From Rheinheimera soli (GTDB taxonomy: Bacteria > Pseudomonadota > Gammaproteobacteria > Enterobacterales > Alteromonadaceae): DNA of 61,139 nucleotides. Where the stretch lies: assembly GCF_021290985.1 (NCBI RefSeq), contig NZ_JAJOYU010000025.1, positions 1-61,139 on the forward strand, written 5' to 3'. Position numbers and translations under genes: made by a program. This document shows, in pieces, positions 1-10,832 of this stretch (the stretch's first letter is position 1; every line of letters starts with the position of its first letter). The notes beneath the pieces are model-generated. The model did no database searches and had not been told where the DNA came from. It saw only the letters and a list, made by a program, of their open reading frames with translations.

Positions 1-752
1 TGGTCCGATACCTTTTCTCCGGGGTTCACAAACCGGTTAGTAACTTCACCGTCCGACAACGCCTTAATACTGTAATTTTTTAATGTCGCTGCGTTTTGTA
101 CCGTGGCCACAACCTGCCCCGCTTTGACCTTATCGCCAATTCGCACCGCCACACTTTGCACGACGCCCGGATAGACCGCACTGAGCCTGCTTTGCTGCTC
201 AGGGATCACCGATACCACACCAAACAAATGCGCTTGAGTGCGAATACGACCTGAAGTCACAGGCTCGCTGATTAAACCGGACTCTTTTGCCACATCCGCT
301 TCAAGTTCAGTACGTCCCTCGTAGGACTCAAAGTGCCAGGTATGATTTTGGCCTTTGGCACTGAATGCCACTTCCACTTCAAATGAATGCGGCTCTGCGA
401 CAGGCTCCTGACTGACCAACATCTCACCACGTGGGCGCAAAGTCAGCACATCCCGACGACCTCCCAAACGCTCCAGGGTCAGTCCGGCCTGATAAGTCTC
501 GGGAGCCAGAGGCTCTCCATTATCAGATGCAAATAAACGAAACTCTGGTTTGCCACCGTTTTCACTGAGGACCACTTCCAGTGTCAGCGAGCCTTTTTCC
601 AGTAAATGCCCGCCATTGGGACCTTTTTTCTCTTCGGTTTGCGCGTGTTCGTCAGCATGATCATGCTCTTCGCTGGCTTGTAACGGGCCACAAAACCCGG
701 TGAATGCCGTCAATAGTAAAGCCGTTGATATAAAACGGATGTAATGGTTCAT
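1..752 (-). CDS. czcB: CzcB-type periplasmic adaptor (partial, 3' end beyond window)
   Basis: Translation from the ATG at 752 leftwards stays open to base 1 (about 250 codons), so the C-terminus is outside the window. It begins with a hydrophobic signal peptide (MNHYIRFISTALLLTA...) followed by a His/Glu-rich stretch (EEHDHADEHAQTEE) typical of CzcB/CusB-like metal-efflux adaptors. A biotinyl-lipoyl-like segment (GVVQSVAVRIGDKVKAGQVVA) lies near residues 205-225. By family knowledge it would link an inner-membrane RND pump (CzcA) to the CzcC outer-membrane channel for Zn/Co/Cd export. It starts 5 bp after the czcC stop at 758, so the two are translationally close. Family is clear; the metal specificity is inferred. 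Confidence 0.88.
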   Translation of the reverse strand, partial: MNHYIRFISTALLLTAFTGFCGPLQASEEHDHADEHAQTEEKKGPNGGHLLEKGSLTLEVVLSENGGKPEFRLFASDNGEPLAPETYQAGLTLERLGGRRDVLTLRPRGEMLVSQEPVAEPHSFEVEVAFSAKGQNHTWHFESYEGRTELEADVAKESGLISEPVTSGRIRTQAHLFGVVSVIPEQQSRLSAVYPGVVQSVAVRIGDKVKAGQVVATVQNAATLKNYSIKALSDGEVTNRFVNPGEKVSD

Positions 753-1987
753 TCTTGTTATTCCTTCATGCGGGATGGTAATGCAGCAGGTCCGTTGACC
801 ACTAAAGGCATTCCCACCAGACGTTCGAGTTCGACTAACTGACGGTGAAACTGGGCCTGAGCGTCAATTATGTTGCGTTTGGCATTGAGCAAATCTTCAT
901 GGGCAGAGAGCAAATCCGTCATATCAAATATGCCGGTCTCATACCCTTTGAGTGTGCTTTGCACGACCGACTCCGCCGCCGGAAGAATGGCCTGTTGCTG
1001 ATCATGAATTTGCTCTGAAAGCAGGGTTAATTGCTGATATAACCGGCCCGTTGAGAGCTGCAATTGCTGACGACTTAGCTTTAACTGATGCGCCGATCGC
1101 TCTGAAGTCACCCTCGCGGCCTCAATCTCACCGGCATTGGGGTTTGAAAGTGCCAAAGGCATGCTGACACTGAGCACAAACGCATTCTCATTCAGTTGCT
1201 CGTTACGGCGCACCCCAGCCCCGACAGTAAGGTCGGTTTGGCCATTGGCGATCGCCAGATTTTGCAGCGTGCCCGCCAAACGCTCCTGTGTCAGATAGAA
1301 CCCAAGTTGCGGTGAGCTATCAAGTGCTGCCAACATCTCATTGAGGGATGGCAGCATCGGCAACACTGCCAACTGCCCCTGCACCGTATCGAAATCCGGT
1401 TCATTGGACCAATTGGCGGCTAACTGGCGTACTGCAACCTGCAGTTCGGCTTTGATCGCTTTTAAATCCATCTGGCTTTTGAGCACCCGACTTTTCAGCC
1501 GCAATACATCAGCGTCAGTGACCAGTCCTGCCCGTGACCGCTCTGTAGCAACCTGCAGTGCGTTTTGTTCCATCACCAGGCGTTCAGCGGTCCAGCTGCG
1601 CACCGTCTGCAATTCCAACACATCCAGATAGTCGGTCATGGTTTTGGCCAGAACATCCACCCGGTCGAGTTCGTATTGCGCCTGTGTCAGTGCTTTACCC
1701 AGACTTGCGCTCTCCAAACGGCGCTGACGCTTGTCGCCAAGTTCAATAAGCTGACTCAATGTCAGCGTGAGCTCTGCGCTTTTAACACCACTGAGGCTGC
1801 CATTTCCAAGGACGTTCTCCACAGAAACACCAAGCTCAGGGTTTGGTTTAAGACCAGCTTGTAGGGTTTTAGCTTCATCAATCCGAAGCTGATAAGGATA
1901 AAGTTGCAGCTGTGGACTGCTCGTTAAAGTTCTTTCTAACGCTGTAGTGATCGCAAGCTCTTGCGCCGTCACCGAAAAAGATGCGAC

Positions 1988-1992
1988 ACACA
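1988..1992. repeat. Left 5-bp target-site duplication (ACACA)
   Basis: The five bases ACACA directly precede the left inverted repeat at 1993. The same five bases follow the right inverted repeat at 12991-12995. Five-bp duplications are the rule for Tn3-family transposition. Removing one copy plus 1993-12990 restores the czcC reading frame exactly. Confidence 0.93.
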
Positions 1993-2030
1993 GGGGACGT
2001 CTCAGAAAACGGAAAATAAAGCACGTTAAG
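1993..2030 (+). repeat. Left 38-bp terminal inverted repeat (IRL)
   Basis: Reads GGGGACGTCTCAGAAAACGG and continues to end in GCACGTTAAG. It matches the reverse complement of the right repeats except at positions 5 and 34. It also codes, in the leftward frame, for the first residues now fused to CzcC. Confidence 0.92.
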
Positions 2031-2095
2031 CCCATTGCAGACGCTAGATATTGACGAGTACGTCGGGTTTTCTCTTGTTTGAGTTGCCTCTTGTG

Positions 2096-2123
2096 GTAAG
2101 ATAGTAATCAATTACTATCTTAC
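2096..2123. promoter_or_regulatory. Perfect 28-bp palindrome, probable TetR-type operator
   Basis: Two 13-base arms (GTAAGATAGTAAT and its exact complement) are separated by CA. The site lies directly upstream of an AAGGAG ribosome-binding site and the GTG start of the tetR-like fragment, the position expected of an autoregulatory TetR-family operator. No complete repressor gene is present in the window. Confidence 0.75.
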
Positions 2124-2134
2124 AAGGAGTGCTC

Positions 2135-2341
2135 GTGGACACCCATCCAAAGCATCTGCCGGCCGATGAACGTCGTGCCGTAACTGTCGAGTCCGTCGTG
2201 GCGCTGGACGACACGTTGCTGCAATATCTGTCACCGCTGGGGTGGGAGCATATCAACCTGACCGGCGATTACCTATGGCGCAGCAGTGCCAAGGTCGGTG
2301 CGGGGAAGTTCAGGCCATTGCGACCGCTGCCACCGGCTTAG
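2135..2341 (+). pseudogene. TetR N-terminus fused in frame to TnpA C-terminus
   Basis: AAGGAG at 2124-2129 is followed after 5 bases by GTG at 2135. The first 22 or so residues ([20 protein letters not shown] and VV) resemble the start of TetR/AcrR-family regulators, just before the helix-turn-helix. From 2200 on the DNA is identical to the end of the tnpA fragment at 12816 and encodes the Tn3 TnpA C-terminus ([20 protein letters not shown]...). The joint lies in a short shared GGCGCTGG. The product has neither a complete HTH nor a DDE domain, so no function is expected. TetR assignment rests on a short segment and is moderately sure; the TnpA part is sure. Confidence 0.75.
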
Positions 2342-2374
2342 CGTGCTTTATTTTCCGTTTTCTGAGACGACCCC
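2200..2374 (+). repeat. 175-bp direct repeat, copy 1 (tnpA 3' end plus IR)
   Basis: Identical, as read by eye, to 12816-12990. It includes the last codons of tnpA and a complete 38-bp IR (2337-2374). Divergence starts abruptly at 2199/12815. Confidence 0.9.
2337..2374 (-). repeat. Internal 38-bp Tn3-family inverted repeat
   Basis: Begins CTTAGCGTGCTTTATTTTCC and ends in GACGACCCC; identical to the right terminal IR at 12953-12990 and in the same orientation. It overlaps the tnpA stop codon as in Tn21-like elements. The next gene starts 18 bp downstream. Confidence 0.93.
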
Positions 2375-2392
2375 TCAAAGGAGATACGAGAC

Positions 2393-4075
2393 ATGATTGC
2401 TGAGCATTTTCCGCACAAAGCCAAAGACATTCCATACGAGTCATTGTTTCAGGCCGCCAACGACATCATGCTGCTGGCCGACGCGAACAACACCATCGTT
2501 GAAGCCAACGAATGTGCCGTCAATACCTACGGCTGGCCGCGCCAGGAACTGCTTGGGAGGCCAATCGACAGTCTGCGCTCGCCGCGCGGGCGCTTTGATT
2601 TTCCGGTGGACATGGAAAATCTGCGCCTTCGTGGCCAGCAGTTTTTCGAGACCGAGCATCAAACCGCCGACGGCCGCCGCTTTCCCGTCGAAGTCAGCGC
2701 ATCCCTGATTGACGATACGCGCGGGGGGCTCCTGCTCAAAATTGTGCGCGACATCAGTGAGCGCAAGGCATTTGAGGCGCAAATCCATGAACTGGCCTAT
2801 TTTGATCCGGTGACCCGGCTTGCCAATCGCCAGCTTTTTGTCGACCGTCTGACGCAGGCGATAGCCTTGTCACGTCGCGACGGCTTGCCGCTGACCTTGT
2901 TACTGATCGGCTTTCCAGATTTACGGCGCTATGCCTTTCTTGAGGAAGGGGCAAAAAACCTCTCTAAGGAAGCGGCCAAACGCCTTCTGGATAGCATCCG
3001 CGCCGAGGATTCCGTGGGCCGTATCAGCGATGGTGAGTTCGCCCTGCTCCTGCACGCCGACGCTCGTGGTGCTGAACGGGTTGCCACACAGATTCTGGCG
3101 CGCTTCGCTGACCCCTTCCCGTTTGGCGACAAGGAAGTGATCGTCGAGTGCGACATCGGCATTGCCTGTTATCCGGACGATGGTCGGAGCTCCGAGGATC
3201 TGCTGAGCGCCGCCCTTGTCGCCTTGCTGCCAGCCCTGTCCGAAAAGGGCAGTACCTACAATTTTCACACGCCCTGCCTGGGCCGTTCCGCTCACCGACG
3301 CCTTGAAATCGAAACGCATCTGCGGCGCGCCCTGACGCAAGGCGAACTGTTCTTGCACTATCAGCCGCAAATCGACGTCGTTACCGGCCGCATGGTTTCT
3401 GTCGAAGCGTTGATGCGCTGGCAACACCCTGTCTGGGGTTGGGTGTCGCCGGCTGAATTCATTCCGGCTGCCGAGGATTGCGGACTGATCGACTCACTGG
3501 GGAACTGGGCGCTGGAAACTGCGCTGGGTGACGCTTCCCTATGGCGTGACCAGGGTGTGGATTTGCGGGTGGCAGTCAACCTGTCGGCCATCCAGTTGCG
3601 CGACCCCCATCTGCTCGTCCGGATCCGGCGTTGCCTCGACAGACACGGATTGGCGGCCTCGGCATTGGAGATTGAGGTAACCGAAAGCACGGCCATGCGT
3701 GATGTTATCGACGCCCTAACTCATCTGCATGATTTCACCGATGCTGGCATTCATCTGGCAATCGATGATTTCGGCACGGGCTATTCATCGCTCGCCAGCC
3801 TGAAAAACATTCGTGTCGGGCTACTGAAGCTTGATGCATCTTTTGTCAGCGGCTTGCCGGAAGATGCCGAGAATGCCGCCATTGCCGCGGCCATCATCCG
3901 CATGGCCGACGCCCTGGGAGCACGTACCCTGGCTGAAGGCGTCGAGACCCGGGAACAATTCGACTGGCTTCGGGCGCAAGGCTGCCATCTGGCCCAAGGC
4001 TGGCTGTTCGCCCGGGCCCTGCCGGCGGTAGAAATCCCGGCACTGTTCCACCGCAACTTTTTAACTTCCCTATAG
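2393..4075 (+). CDS. PAS-GGDEF-EAL protein, probable c-di-GMP phosphodiesterase
   Basis: 560 aa. A PAS domain occupies about residues 15-130 ([21 protein letters not shown]... VRDISERK). A GGDEF domain (about 135-295) has the signature degraded to SDGEF, so cyclase activity is unlikely. An EAL domain (about 310-550) keeps VEALMRW, the ESTAM segment and [12 protein letters not shown], which carry metal-binding and catalytic residues, so it may hydrolyse c-di-GMP. No membrane segment is seen. ATG 2393 follows AAAGGAG (2377-2383). First cargo gene after the internal IR; the chemoreceptor starts 10 bp after its stop, suggesting one transcript. Codon use is GC-rich. Confidence 0.9.
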   Translation: MIAEHFPHKAKDIPYESLFQAANDIMLLADANNTIVEANECAVNTYGWPRQELLGRPIDSLRSPRGRFDFPVDMENLRLRGQQFFETEHQTADGRRFPVEVSASLIDDTRGGLLLKIVRDISERKAFEAQIHELAYFDPVTRLANRQLFVDRLTQAIALSRRDGLPLTLLLIGFPDLRRYAFLEEGAKNLSKEAAKRLLDSIRAEDSVGRISDGEFALLLHADARGAERVATQILARFADPFPFGDKEVIVECDIGIACYPDDGRSSEDLLSAALVALLPALSEKGSTYNFHTPCLGRSAHRRLEIETHLRRALTQGELFLHYQPQIDVVTGRMVSVEALMRWQHPVWGWVSPAEFIPAAEDCGLIDSLGNWALETALGDASLWRDQGVDLRVAVNLSAIQLRDPHLLVRIRRCLDRHGLAASALEIEVTESTAMRDVIDALTHLHDFTDAGIHLAIDDFGTGYSSLASLKNIRVGLLKLDASFVSGLPEDAENAAIAAAIIRMADALGARTLAEGVETREQFDWLRAQGCHLAQGWLFARALPAVEIPALFHRNFLTSL

Positions 4076-4085
4076 GTTAGTCACC

Positions 4086-5732
4086 ATGTCATTTCACTCC
4101 ATCAGTGCCCGTCTGGCTGCTTTTACTGTCTTTGCCGGGTTGTTGCTCGTCACCATTGCAGCCGTTGGTCTGCTGGGCGGAAAAAAGGCTGTCGATGCGC
4201 TTAATTCAGTTTATGAGGATCGAACTGTACCGCTGGTTGATCTCTTTCGCCTGGCCGAACTGCGCGCCGCCAACGAGAAGGAAATCCTGCTGATCCTGCA
4301 GCGCGACCCCCGTTCCCCCTTGTCCGGCGCGCACGGCCAGCCATTGAGTGAGCATTTCGCCAATTTCGAACGCCGTAGCGCCGAGATCAACGCGCTCTGG
4401 AACAAATATATGGCAACCAACCTGAGCGAGGAGGAAAAGCGCCTTGCAACCGATTTCGCCAGCAAGCGCTCGGCGTGGATTGAGCGGGTGCGCCCCCTGT
4501 TCGAGCGCACCAAGGCGGAAGATTACGCTCCGGAAGTATCCCGGGCCTTGCTCGCCGCCACACTGGATGAAGGCAAGGCGGTCAGAGAGGCGCTTGATGC
4601 CCTGGCGATCTATCAGGCAAAGACCGCGAAAGCCCTTTTCGAGGAAGAGCAACGCGATTTCCGCACCGATCTGATCGTTTTGGCTTTGGTGGGTCTGGGC
4701 GGCCTTCTCGGCCTCGGGGTCTACGCCTGGTGGCTGGCGCGCACGATCACCCATCCCATCAACCAAGCGGTGAGCGTGGCTGAGGCGATCGCCAACGGTG
4801 AGCTCAACCGTCCGGTTCCCACCGGTGGACGTGATGAAGCCGGGAGCTTGCTGGCTGCATTCGCGCTGATGCAGGACAGTCTGCGCACCATGGTCAGTGC
4901 CTCGCAGCGCAGCGCCGACGATCTGGCCTGCGCGGCCATTGAAATGTCTACTGCCGCCCAGGCTTCGGCCGCGGCCACCACCGCACAAAGCGAAGCCGCC
5001 TCGGGGATGGCTGCCGCCGTCGAGGAAATGTCGGTTTCCATCGATCAGGTGCGCGATCATGCCCGCGAGGCCCGTCATGTGGCAGCCAGTGCCGGCGAGG
5101 CCTCACGCACCGGTGGCGCGGTGGTGCATTCGACCAGCAACGAAATGCGACAGGTGGCAACGGCGGTCAACGACGCGGCGCATTCGATTCGCGAACTGGA
5201 AAATTACTCCCGGGAAATTTCGGCCATCGTTGATGTGATCCGTGATGTTGCCGATCAGACCAATCTGTTGGCGCTGAATGCCGCCATCGAGGCGGCTCGG
5301 GCTGGTGAGCAGGGACGTGGTTTTGCCGTCGTTGCCGACGAGGTGAGAAAACTCGCCGAACGCACCTCGAAATCGACCCAGTCGATCGCCAGCGTCATCG
5401 AAAAGGTGCAGTCCGGTGCCCGCCACGCGGCACAGGAAATGGAAAGTGGCGTCAATCGCGTCGGCACCGGGGTGGATCTCGCGCAACAGGCAGGAGATTC
5501 GATCATCGGCATTCAGGACGGTGCAAACCGGGTGGCAACGACCGTCGACGATATTGGCAGTGCCCTCGACGAACAGTCGGTGGCCGCCCAGGAAATTGCC
5601 CAGGGCGTTGAACGGATCGCCCACATGGCCGAGGAGAACAGCGTTCGTGCCCGGCAAACCTCAGTCGCTGCCGAGCGACTCAAATCGCTGGCCAGCGATT
5701 TGAAGGGTTCCGTCGCCCGTTTTCGTGTCTGA
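4086..5732 (+). CDS. Methyl-accepting chemotaxis protein
   Basis: 548 aa chemoreceptor. TM1 (about residues 10-30, [20 protein letters not shown]), a periplasmic four-helix-bundle sensor (about 35-190), TM2 (about 198-218, [20 protein letters not shown]), HAMP (about 219-270), then the signalling domain with the highly conserved hairpin tip [20 protein letters not shown] followed by [20 protein letters not shown]. It would pass a ligand signal to CheA/CheW. No CheR-binding pentapeptide at the C-terminus. No che genes are in the window, so it depends on host components; the ligand is unknown. Likely co-transcribed with the EAL gene upstream. Confidence 0.93.
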   Translation: MSFHSISARLAAFTVFAGLLLVTIAAVGLLGGKKAVDALNSVYEDRTVPLVDLFRLAELRAANEKEILLILQRDPRSPLSGAHGQPLSEHFANFERRSAEINALWNKYMATNLSEEEKRLATDFASKRSAWIERVRPLFERTKAEDYAPEVSRALLAATLDEGKAVREALDALAIYQAKTAKALFEEEQRDFRTDLIVLALVGLGGLLGLGVYAWWLARTITHPINQAVSVAEAIANGELNRPVPTGGRDEAGSLLAAFALMQDSLRTMVSASQRSADDLACAAIEMSTAAQASAAATTAQSEAASGMAAAVEEMSVSIDQVRDHAREARHVAASAGEASRTGGAVVHSTSNEMRQVATAVNDAAHSIRELENYSREISAIVDVIRDVADQTNLLALNAAIEAARAGEQGRGFAVVADEVRKLAERTSKSTQSIASVIEKVQSGARHAAQEMESGVNRVGTGVDLAQQAGDSIIGIQDGANRVATTVDDIGSALDEQSVAAQEIAQGVERIAHMAEENSVRARQTSVAAERLKSLASDLKGSVARFRV

Positions 5733-5786
5733 GCCACTGAGACGCCGACAAGGATTATCCAGACGATCGTTCAAGGGAGATTGAAG

Positions 5787-6671
5787 ATGAAAGCCAGCCA
5801 ATCGATTCTCGTGGCCACCGATTTCTCGGCGCCAGCCACTCTCGCTGTCGAACGTGCTGCCCGGCTGGCGAGGGAATGGCAGTGCCCGCTCAATCTCCTG
5901 CATGTCTTCAACCCATTCGCCTGGGAACATGCAGGACATCTGCTGCCGGACCTGCTCATTCGACACAACCCGAAGGTGCGCAGCGAGACGATGCTGAACC
6001 GACTTGCCGACGACATGGCCGTCCGCAACGCATTGTCACGAGTCGGCCGCCAGCTGGTGGTCGGGCGTGCCTCTGCCGTCATCGCCGATCACGCCGTCGT
6101 TAGTGGCGCCAGTCTGATCGTCATTGGCATTCGTGGCGAGGGCATCGTTCACGAACTGGCCCTGGGCGGCACCGCCGTCAAGGTGTTGCGCCGCAGCCCG
6201 TGCCCGGTGCTGGTGGTTCGCCAGAAACCCGTTCCGCCGTACCGGCGGATCGCCATCGCGACGGATTTTTCGGCAACGGCGACGCGGGCGCTGCGTGCCG
6301 CCCTGGCGATATTTCCGGAAGCACAACACATCGCGATTCATGCCAGTCGTGCGCCGTACGAGGGGCGGATGCGTCTGGCCGGTGCCTCGCCCGAGGATGT
6401 CGAGCGTTACCGCAGCGATGAACTGGCCGCAGCCGGACAGGACATGGACGCCTATCTGGCGGATGCGGACTATGAAGCTGCCGGTGGAATATCCCGCGTC
6501 ATTGGTCACGGCTACCCGGCGGCTGTGCTGCTCGACGAATTGCGCCGAGCCCCCTGCGATCTGCTGGTGCTCGGCCGGCACGGTCAATCGGTGCTCGATG
6601 AGCAACTGCTCGGCAGCATCACCCTGAATCTCCTGCACCACGCGCCGTGCGACGTGCTGCTGGTTCCTTGA
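5787..6671 (+). CDS. Universal stress protein, tandem Usp domains
   Basis: 294 aa with two UspA domains (about residues 1-145 and 150-294). Each ends in a nucleotide-binding-like glycine pattern (VIGIRGEGIVHELALGGTAV; VLGRHGQSVLDEQLLGSI) and a PCPVLVV/PCDVLLVP strand. I choose ATG 5787 rather than TTG 5781 because AAGGGAGA (5773-5780) is then 6 bases away. Tandem-domain Usps often respond to oxygen limitation or energy stress; the role here is inferred from family only. It is 54 bp after the chemoreceptor and 16 bp before the CBS gene. Confidence 0.9.
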   Translation: MKASQSILVATDFSAPATLAVERAARLAREWQCPLNLLHVFNPFAWEHAGHLLPDLLIRHNPKVRSETMLNRLADDMAVRNALSRVGRQLVVGRASAVIADHAVVSGASLIVIGIRGEGIVHELALGGTAVKVLRRSPCPVLVVRQKPVPPYRRIAIATDFSATATRALRAALAIFPEAQHIAIHASRAPYEGRMRLAGASPEDVERYRSDELAAAGQDMDAYLADADYEAAGGISRVIGHGYPAAVLLDELRRAPCDLLVLGRHGQSVLDEQLLGSITLNLLHHAPCDVLLVP

Positions 6672-6687
6672 TATTCGGGAGAGCGGA

Positions 6688-7311
6688 ATGTTTTCCATCT
6701 ACGGCATGACAGGCCAGGTATTCAGCGGCACGCTGGAGGCGATGAACCGTGTCTATCCGCTGGCGCGAGCCCGCAATACCCGAGGCGTAGCCCAGGAGGG
6801 CGATGAAATAGGTGTCGAGAACATGGCGACGCCATTGCAACGGGAGGCCGTCCGTGCCTATCGGAGAATGCTGCCCGACGACCTGGAGCGTGGTCCGCTG
6901 ATTCATGCGGCCCAGATCATGAGCCATCCGGTCACGGTGCTCAACCAAAAAAACGCGGTTGCCGACGCTTGGCGCGTCTTCCAGCGTTGTGGAATCCACC
7001 AGGCACCGGTTCTGGACGACGCGCACCGGCTGATCGGGATGGTCAATGAGCGGGACTTGCTGACCGTCATCGATATCGACGGTGAACATGTTCTCGAAAA
7101 TCTGCAACGGCGGGTGAGTGATGTCATGACCTCGCCGGTCGTGGCTTCCGTACCCGTGACCGACATTCGACGCATCGCTGCGGCGATGCTCGAAGGTGGC
7201 TTGAGTGCCGTTCCCATCGTCAATGAAAGCGAAATCATTGTCGGCATCGTTTCCCGTACCGATGTCTTGCGCGCGGTCATGACCGATCCGCCCCTCAGTC
7301 TGTGGCGTTGA
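6688..7311 (+). CDS. CBS-domain protein
   Basis: 207 aa. N-terminal 70 residues are unassigned. Two CBS motifs follow (about 75-135, AAQIMSHPVTVLNQKNAVAD; about 140-200, VSDVMTSPVVASVPVTDIRR), ending in VGIVSRTDVLRAV. Paired CBS motifs usually bind adenosyl compounds and act as energy sensors. ATG 6688 is preceded by GGGAGAG. Lying directly after a usp gene, it fits a stress-response cluster. Confidence 0.88.
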   Translation: MFSIYGMTGQVFSGTLEAMNRVYPLARARNTRGVAQEGDEIGVENMATPLQREAVRAYRRMLPDDLERGPLIHAAQIMSHPVTVLNQKNAVADAWRVFQRCGIHQAPVLDDAHRLIGMVNERDLLTVIDIDGEHVLENLQRRVSDVMTSPVVASVPVTDIRRIAAAMLEGGLSAVPIVNESEIIVGIVSRTDVLRAVMTDPPLSLWR

Positions 7312-7458
7312 AATACACCGGACGATTAGGACCCCCCTCATGGCGCCCCGCATTGTTCGCTATTTGACGAGCTATCGGTAAGTACACTTCGCGTTTATTC
7401 AGGATGCTATCGGACTTATCCTTGTCTCGAATGTCAATGAATCGAGAGAGGAATGATC

Positions 7459-7881
7459 ATGATGACCCTGCAAGCCCGTGAATGGACGAAAGGCGCCCAT
7501 CGGTTGCGTCACTATCCGGCCGACAGTACCCGCGCCAGGGCGCGCCTTGCCGTGTTGGCCATCATCGCCGGCGGCAACACCGACATCCGTACGTTCGACG
7601 CCCTGGAGCAACACGGTGAATTCCGCACGCTCGACCTCGAGCGCGAAGATTTCTTGCGCGCCCTGTTTGACCTGTGCTGCGATCTCCTTCGGACATCGGA
7701 GGGGAGGAATGGCAGAATATTTCCCGAAACACTTGATGCCCTGATGGATGAAATCCACAGCCAGCATGCGCGGCGCACCTTGTGCTGTCTCATGATCGAA
7801 AACATGCGGGCTGATCATGGCAGTGCCTTGGCCGGAAAACTCCGCCTCGGCGATGCCAGCCAGGATTGGCCTGCGCGTTAG
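7459..7881 (+). CDS. Unknown protein, possibly TerB-like
   Basis: 140 aa from ATG 7459, chosen over ATG 7453 because AGGA at 7449-7452 then has a 6-base spacer. The segment ARARLAVLAIIAGGNTDIRT resembles the start of TerB-like helical domains, but I cannot confirm this. No signal peptide or membrane segment. The codon pattern is GC-rich like its neighbours, and its place between CBS and usp genes suggests the same cluster. Treat as hypothetical. Confidence 0.65.
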   Translation: MMTLQAREWTKGAHRLRHYPADSTRARARLAVLAIIAGGNTDIRTFDALEQHGEFRTLDLEREDFLRALFDLCCDLLRTSEGRNGRIFPETLDALMDEIHSQHARRTLCCLMIENMRADHGSALAGKLRLGDASQDWPAR

Positions 7882-7927
7882 GCACAGGGGTTTTACGAGA
7901 TGTTCATCACACCATCGGAGATTCACC

Positions 7928-8717
7928 ATGAATCCTGAATCCTTGCACGTATTGATTGCCTTCGATGGTTCGCCTTCCTCAATGGCTGCGGCTCGCAGCT
8001 GGTCGACATGGAGTTCCGCCCAGATTGCGCTCACAGCAACCTTGCTCACGGTTACTGACGGGGCCATGGAGAAAGAGGGAATTGCTCCTGTCTGTCACCC
8101 GCTGGCTGACGCGGTGAGTACCGCTCAGGAATGGTTTGCGCGCAGCGGGGTGAAAATGGAATACGTTGTCGTGGATGGCGGAACCCCGGCGACGAGGATC
8201 ATCAACGAAGCCCAACATCGTCAGGCCGACCTGATCGCGATGGGAACTCGCGGCCTGTCACCGCTGCGCGGATTGCTGCTCGGGTCCATTGCGGCCGAAG
8301 TTGCCAGAGGCAGTCCGATCCCCATCTGGCTGATGGGGCCGCATGCGGCGATACCGGCCACACTCGGCCGGCGTCTCCGGCTACTGATCGCCGTTGATGG
8401 GTCGGCACATGCTGCCCATGCGGCAGCCTGGGCGGGGCGCATGGCGGCGCGTCTGGGCGAAGCATCGCTCGAACTGTTCAGCGTGCAGCCTGCCTTCTCT
8501 CCTTTCGAGGGCATGCTCGATGCCGCAGCAGGTGATTTTCGTCACTGGGGCCTGGGCGTTGGCGAAGCCGCCATCGCCGCCGCTCGGCATGCCATGGGGG
8601 ATGTCGGCCATCAGGCGACTGGCGCCGTGGCAACCGGAGACGCGGTTTCCATGATCCTGGCGCAGGCTGAAGAGAGCGGAGCCGATGTCATCGTTGTCGC
8701 ACCGCAAGGCGTCAACG
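7928..8717 (+). pseudogene. Universal stress protein, 5' part (interrupted by IS21-family element)
   Basis: ATG 7928 (MNPESLHVLIAFDGSPSSMA) opens a two-domain Usp: domain 1 about residues 1-140 with MGTRGLSPLRGLLLGSIAAE, domain 2 from about 150. Coding is native to 8717 (...VVAPQGVN), where the IS element begins; read on into the IS it ends at LPTMQN. The missing end is at 10664-10770. With the IS and one CAACG copy removed the frame reads ...VVAPQGVN-ALEQAALGSVSQ... to a TAA, 298 aa in all. The truncated product lacks the last nucleotide-binding loop of domain 2. Confidence 0.9.
8713..8717. repeat. IS target duplication CAACG, left copy
   Basis: CAACG precedes the IS left end (TGTTACC...) and recurs at 10659-10663 after the right end (...TTGACA). 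Deleting one copy with the IS gives an uninterrupted usp frame. Confidence 0.88.
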
Positions 8718-8757
8718 TGTTACCAACAATGCAAAACTGATCCACTCCAACAATTGA

Positions 8758-10607
<1,850 letters not shown>

Positions 10608-10658
10608 TGGATCACTTTTTAATTGTTGCTGTGGATCACTTTTAGACTGTTGTTGACA

Positions 10659-10770
10659 CAACGCGCTGGAGCAGGCAGCCCTTGGCAGCGTGTCGCAATC
10701 ACTGTTGCTCTCGGCACGCTGTCCGATACTGCTCGTTCCGCGCCACTTGACTATTGATGACGCGGATTAA
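10659..10770 (+). pseudogene. Universal stress protein, 3' fragment
   Basis: After the CAACG duplication (10659-10663), the frame beginning GCGCTGGAGCAG reads ALEQAALGSVSQSLLLSARC then PILLVPRHLTIDDAD and TAA at 10768. This is the terminal nucleotide-binding loop (LGSVSQ) and last strand of a Usp domain, and it completes the gene begun at 7928. Confidence 0.9.
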
Positions 10771-10832
10771 GGTCGTAACCGGAATTACGCCTTGGCCAAG
10801 ATGACAGCGCTTGGCTTTCGCAAAACGAATGT

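Larger units (their letters stand above)
758..2035 (-). pseudogene. czcC: CzcC/TolC-family outer-membrane efflux protein, 5' end replaced by transposon IR
   Basis: TolC-family (OEP) coding sequence with long helical, Gln/Leu-rich repeats and a C-terminal GYETGIFDMTDLLSAHEDLL segment, as in CzcC/CusC channels. Native codons run from 1992 down to 758; the first 16 codons lie at 13038-12991, on the other side of the Tn3-family insertion. Joining them at the ACACA target duplication restores MSRPYCKGAVALALLC + VASFSVTAQEL, a normal signal peptide. The transposon end is open in the same frame, giving a new ATG at 2035 and the leader MGLTCFIFRFLRRPLC before the native sequence. Whether this hybrid (425 aa) is made or exported cannot be seen; I class it as disrupted. 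It sits between the CzcI-like gene and czcB. Confidence 0.9.
1993..2374. mobile_element. TIME-like miniature Tn3-derived element (382 bp)
   Basis: Two convergent 38-bp Tn3-family inverted repeats (1993-2030 and 2337-2374) enclose only about 300 bp: a palindromic operator, a ribosome-binding site and one short frame that joins a TetR-type N-terminus to the tnpA C-terminus. Miniature Tn3 derivatives of this kind are known as TIMEs and can mobilise neighbouring DNA. The bases after 2374 (TCAAA) do not match ACACA, so this copy was not inserted alone; it came in as the left end of the larger unit. Confidence 0.8.

Noticed and set aside
2393..4075. Active diguanylate cyclase
   Set aside because: The GGDEF signature is SDGEF, lacking the glycines needed for GTP binding, while the EAL motifs are preserved.
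2921..8067. Many long open frames antisense to the cargo genes (for example on the minus strand at 4206-5078, 5103-5657, 6036-6698, 7399-8067)
   Set aside because: They are mirror frames of GC-rich genes, have Arg/His/Gly-rich composition without domains, and the opposite strand encodes clear protein families.
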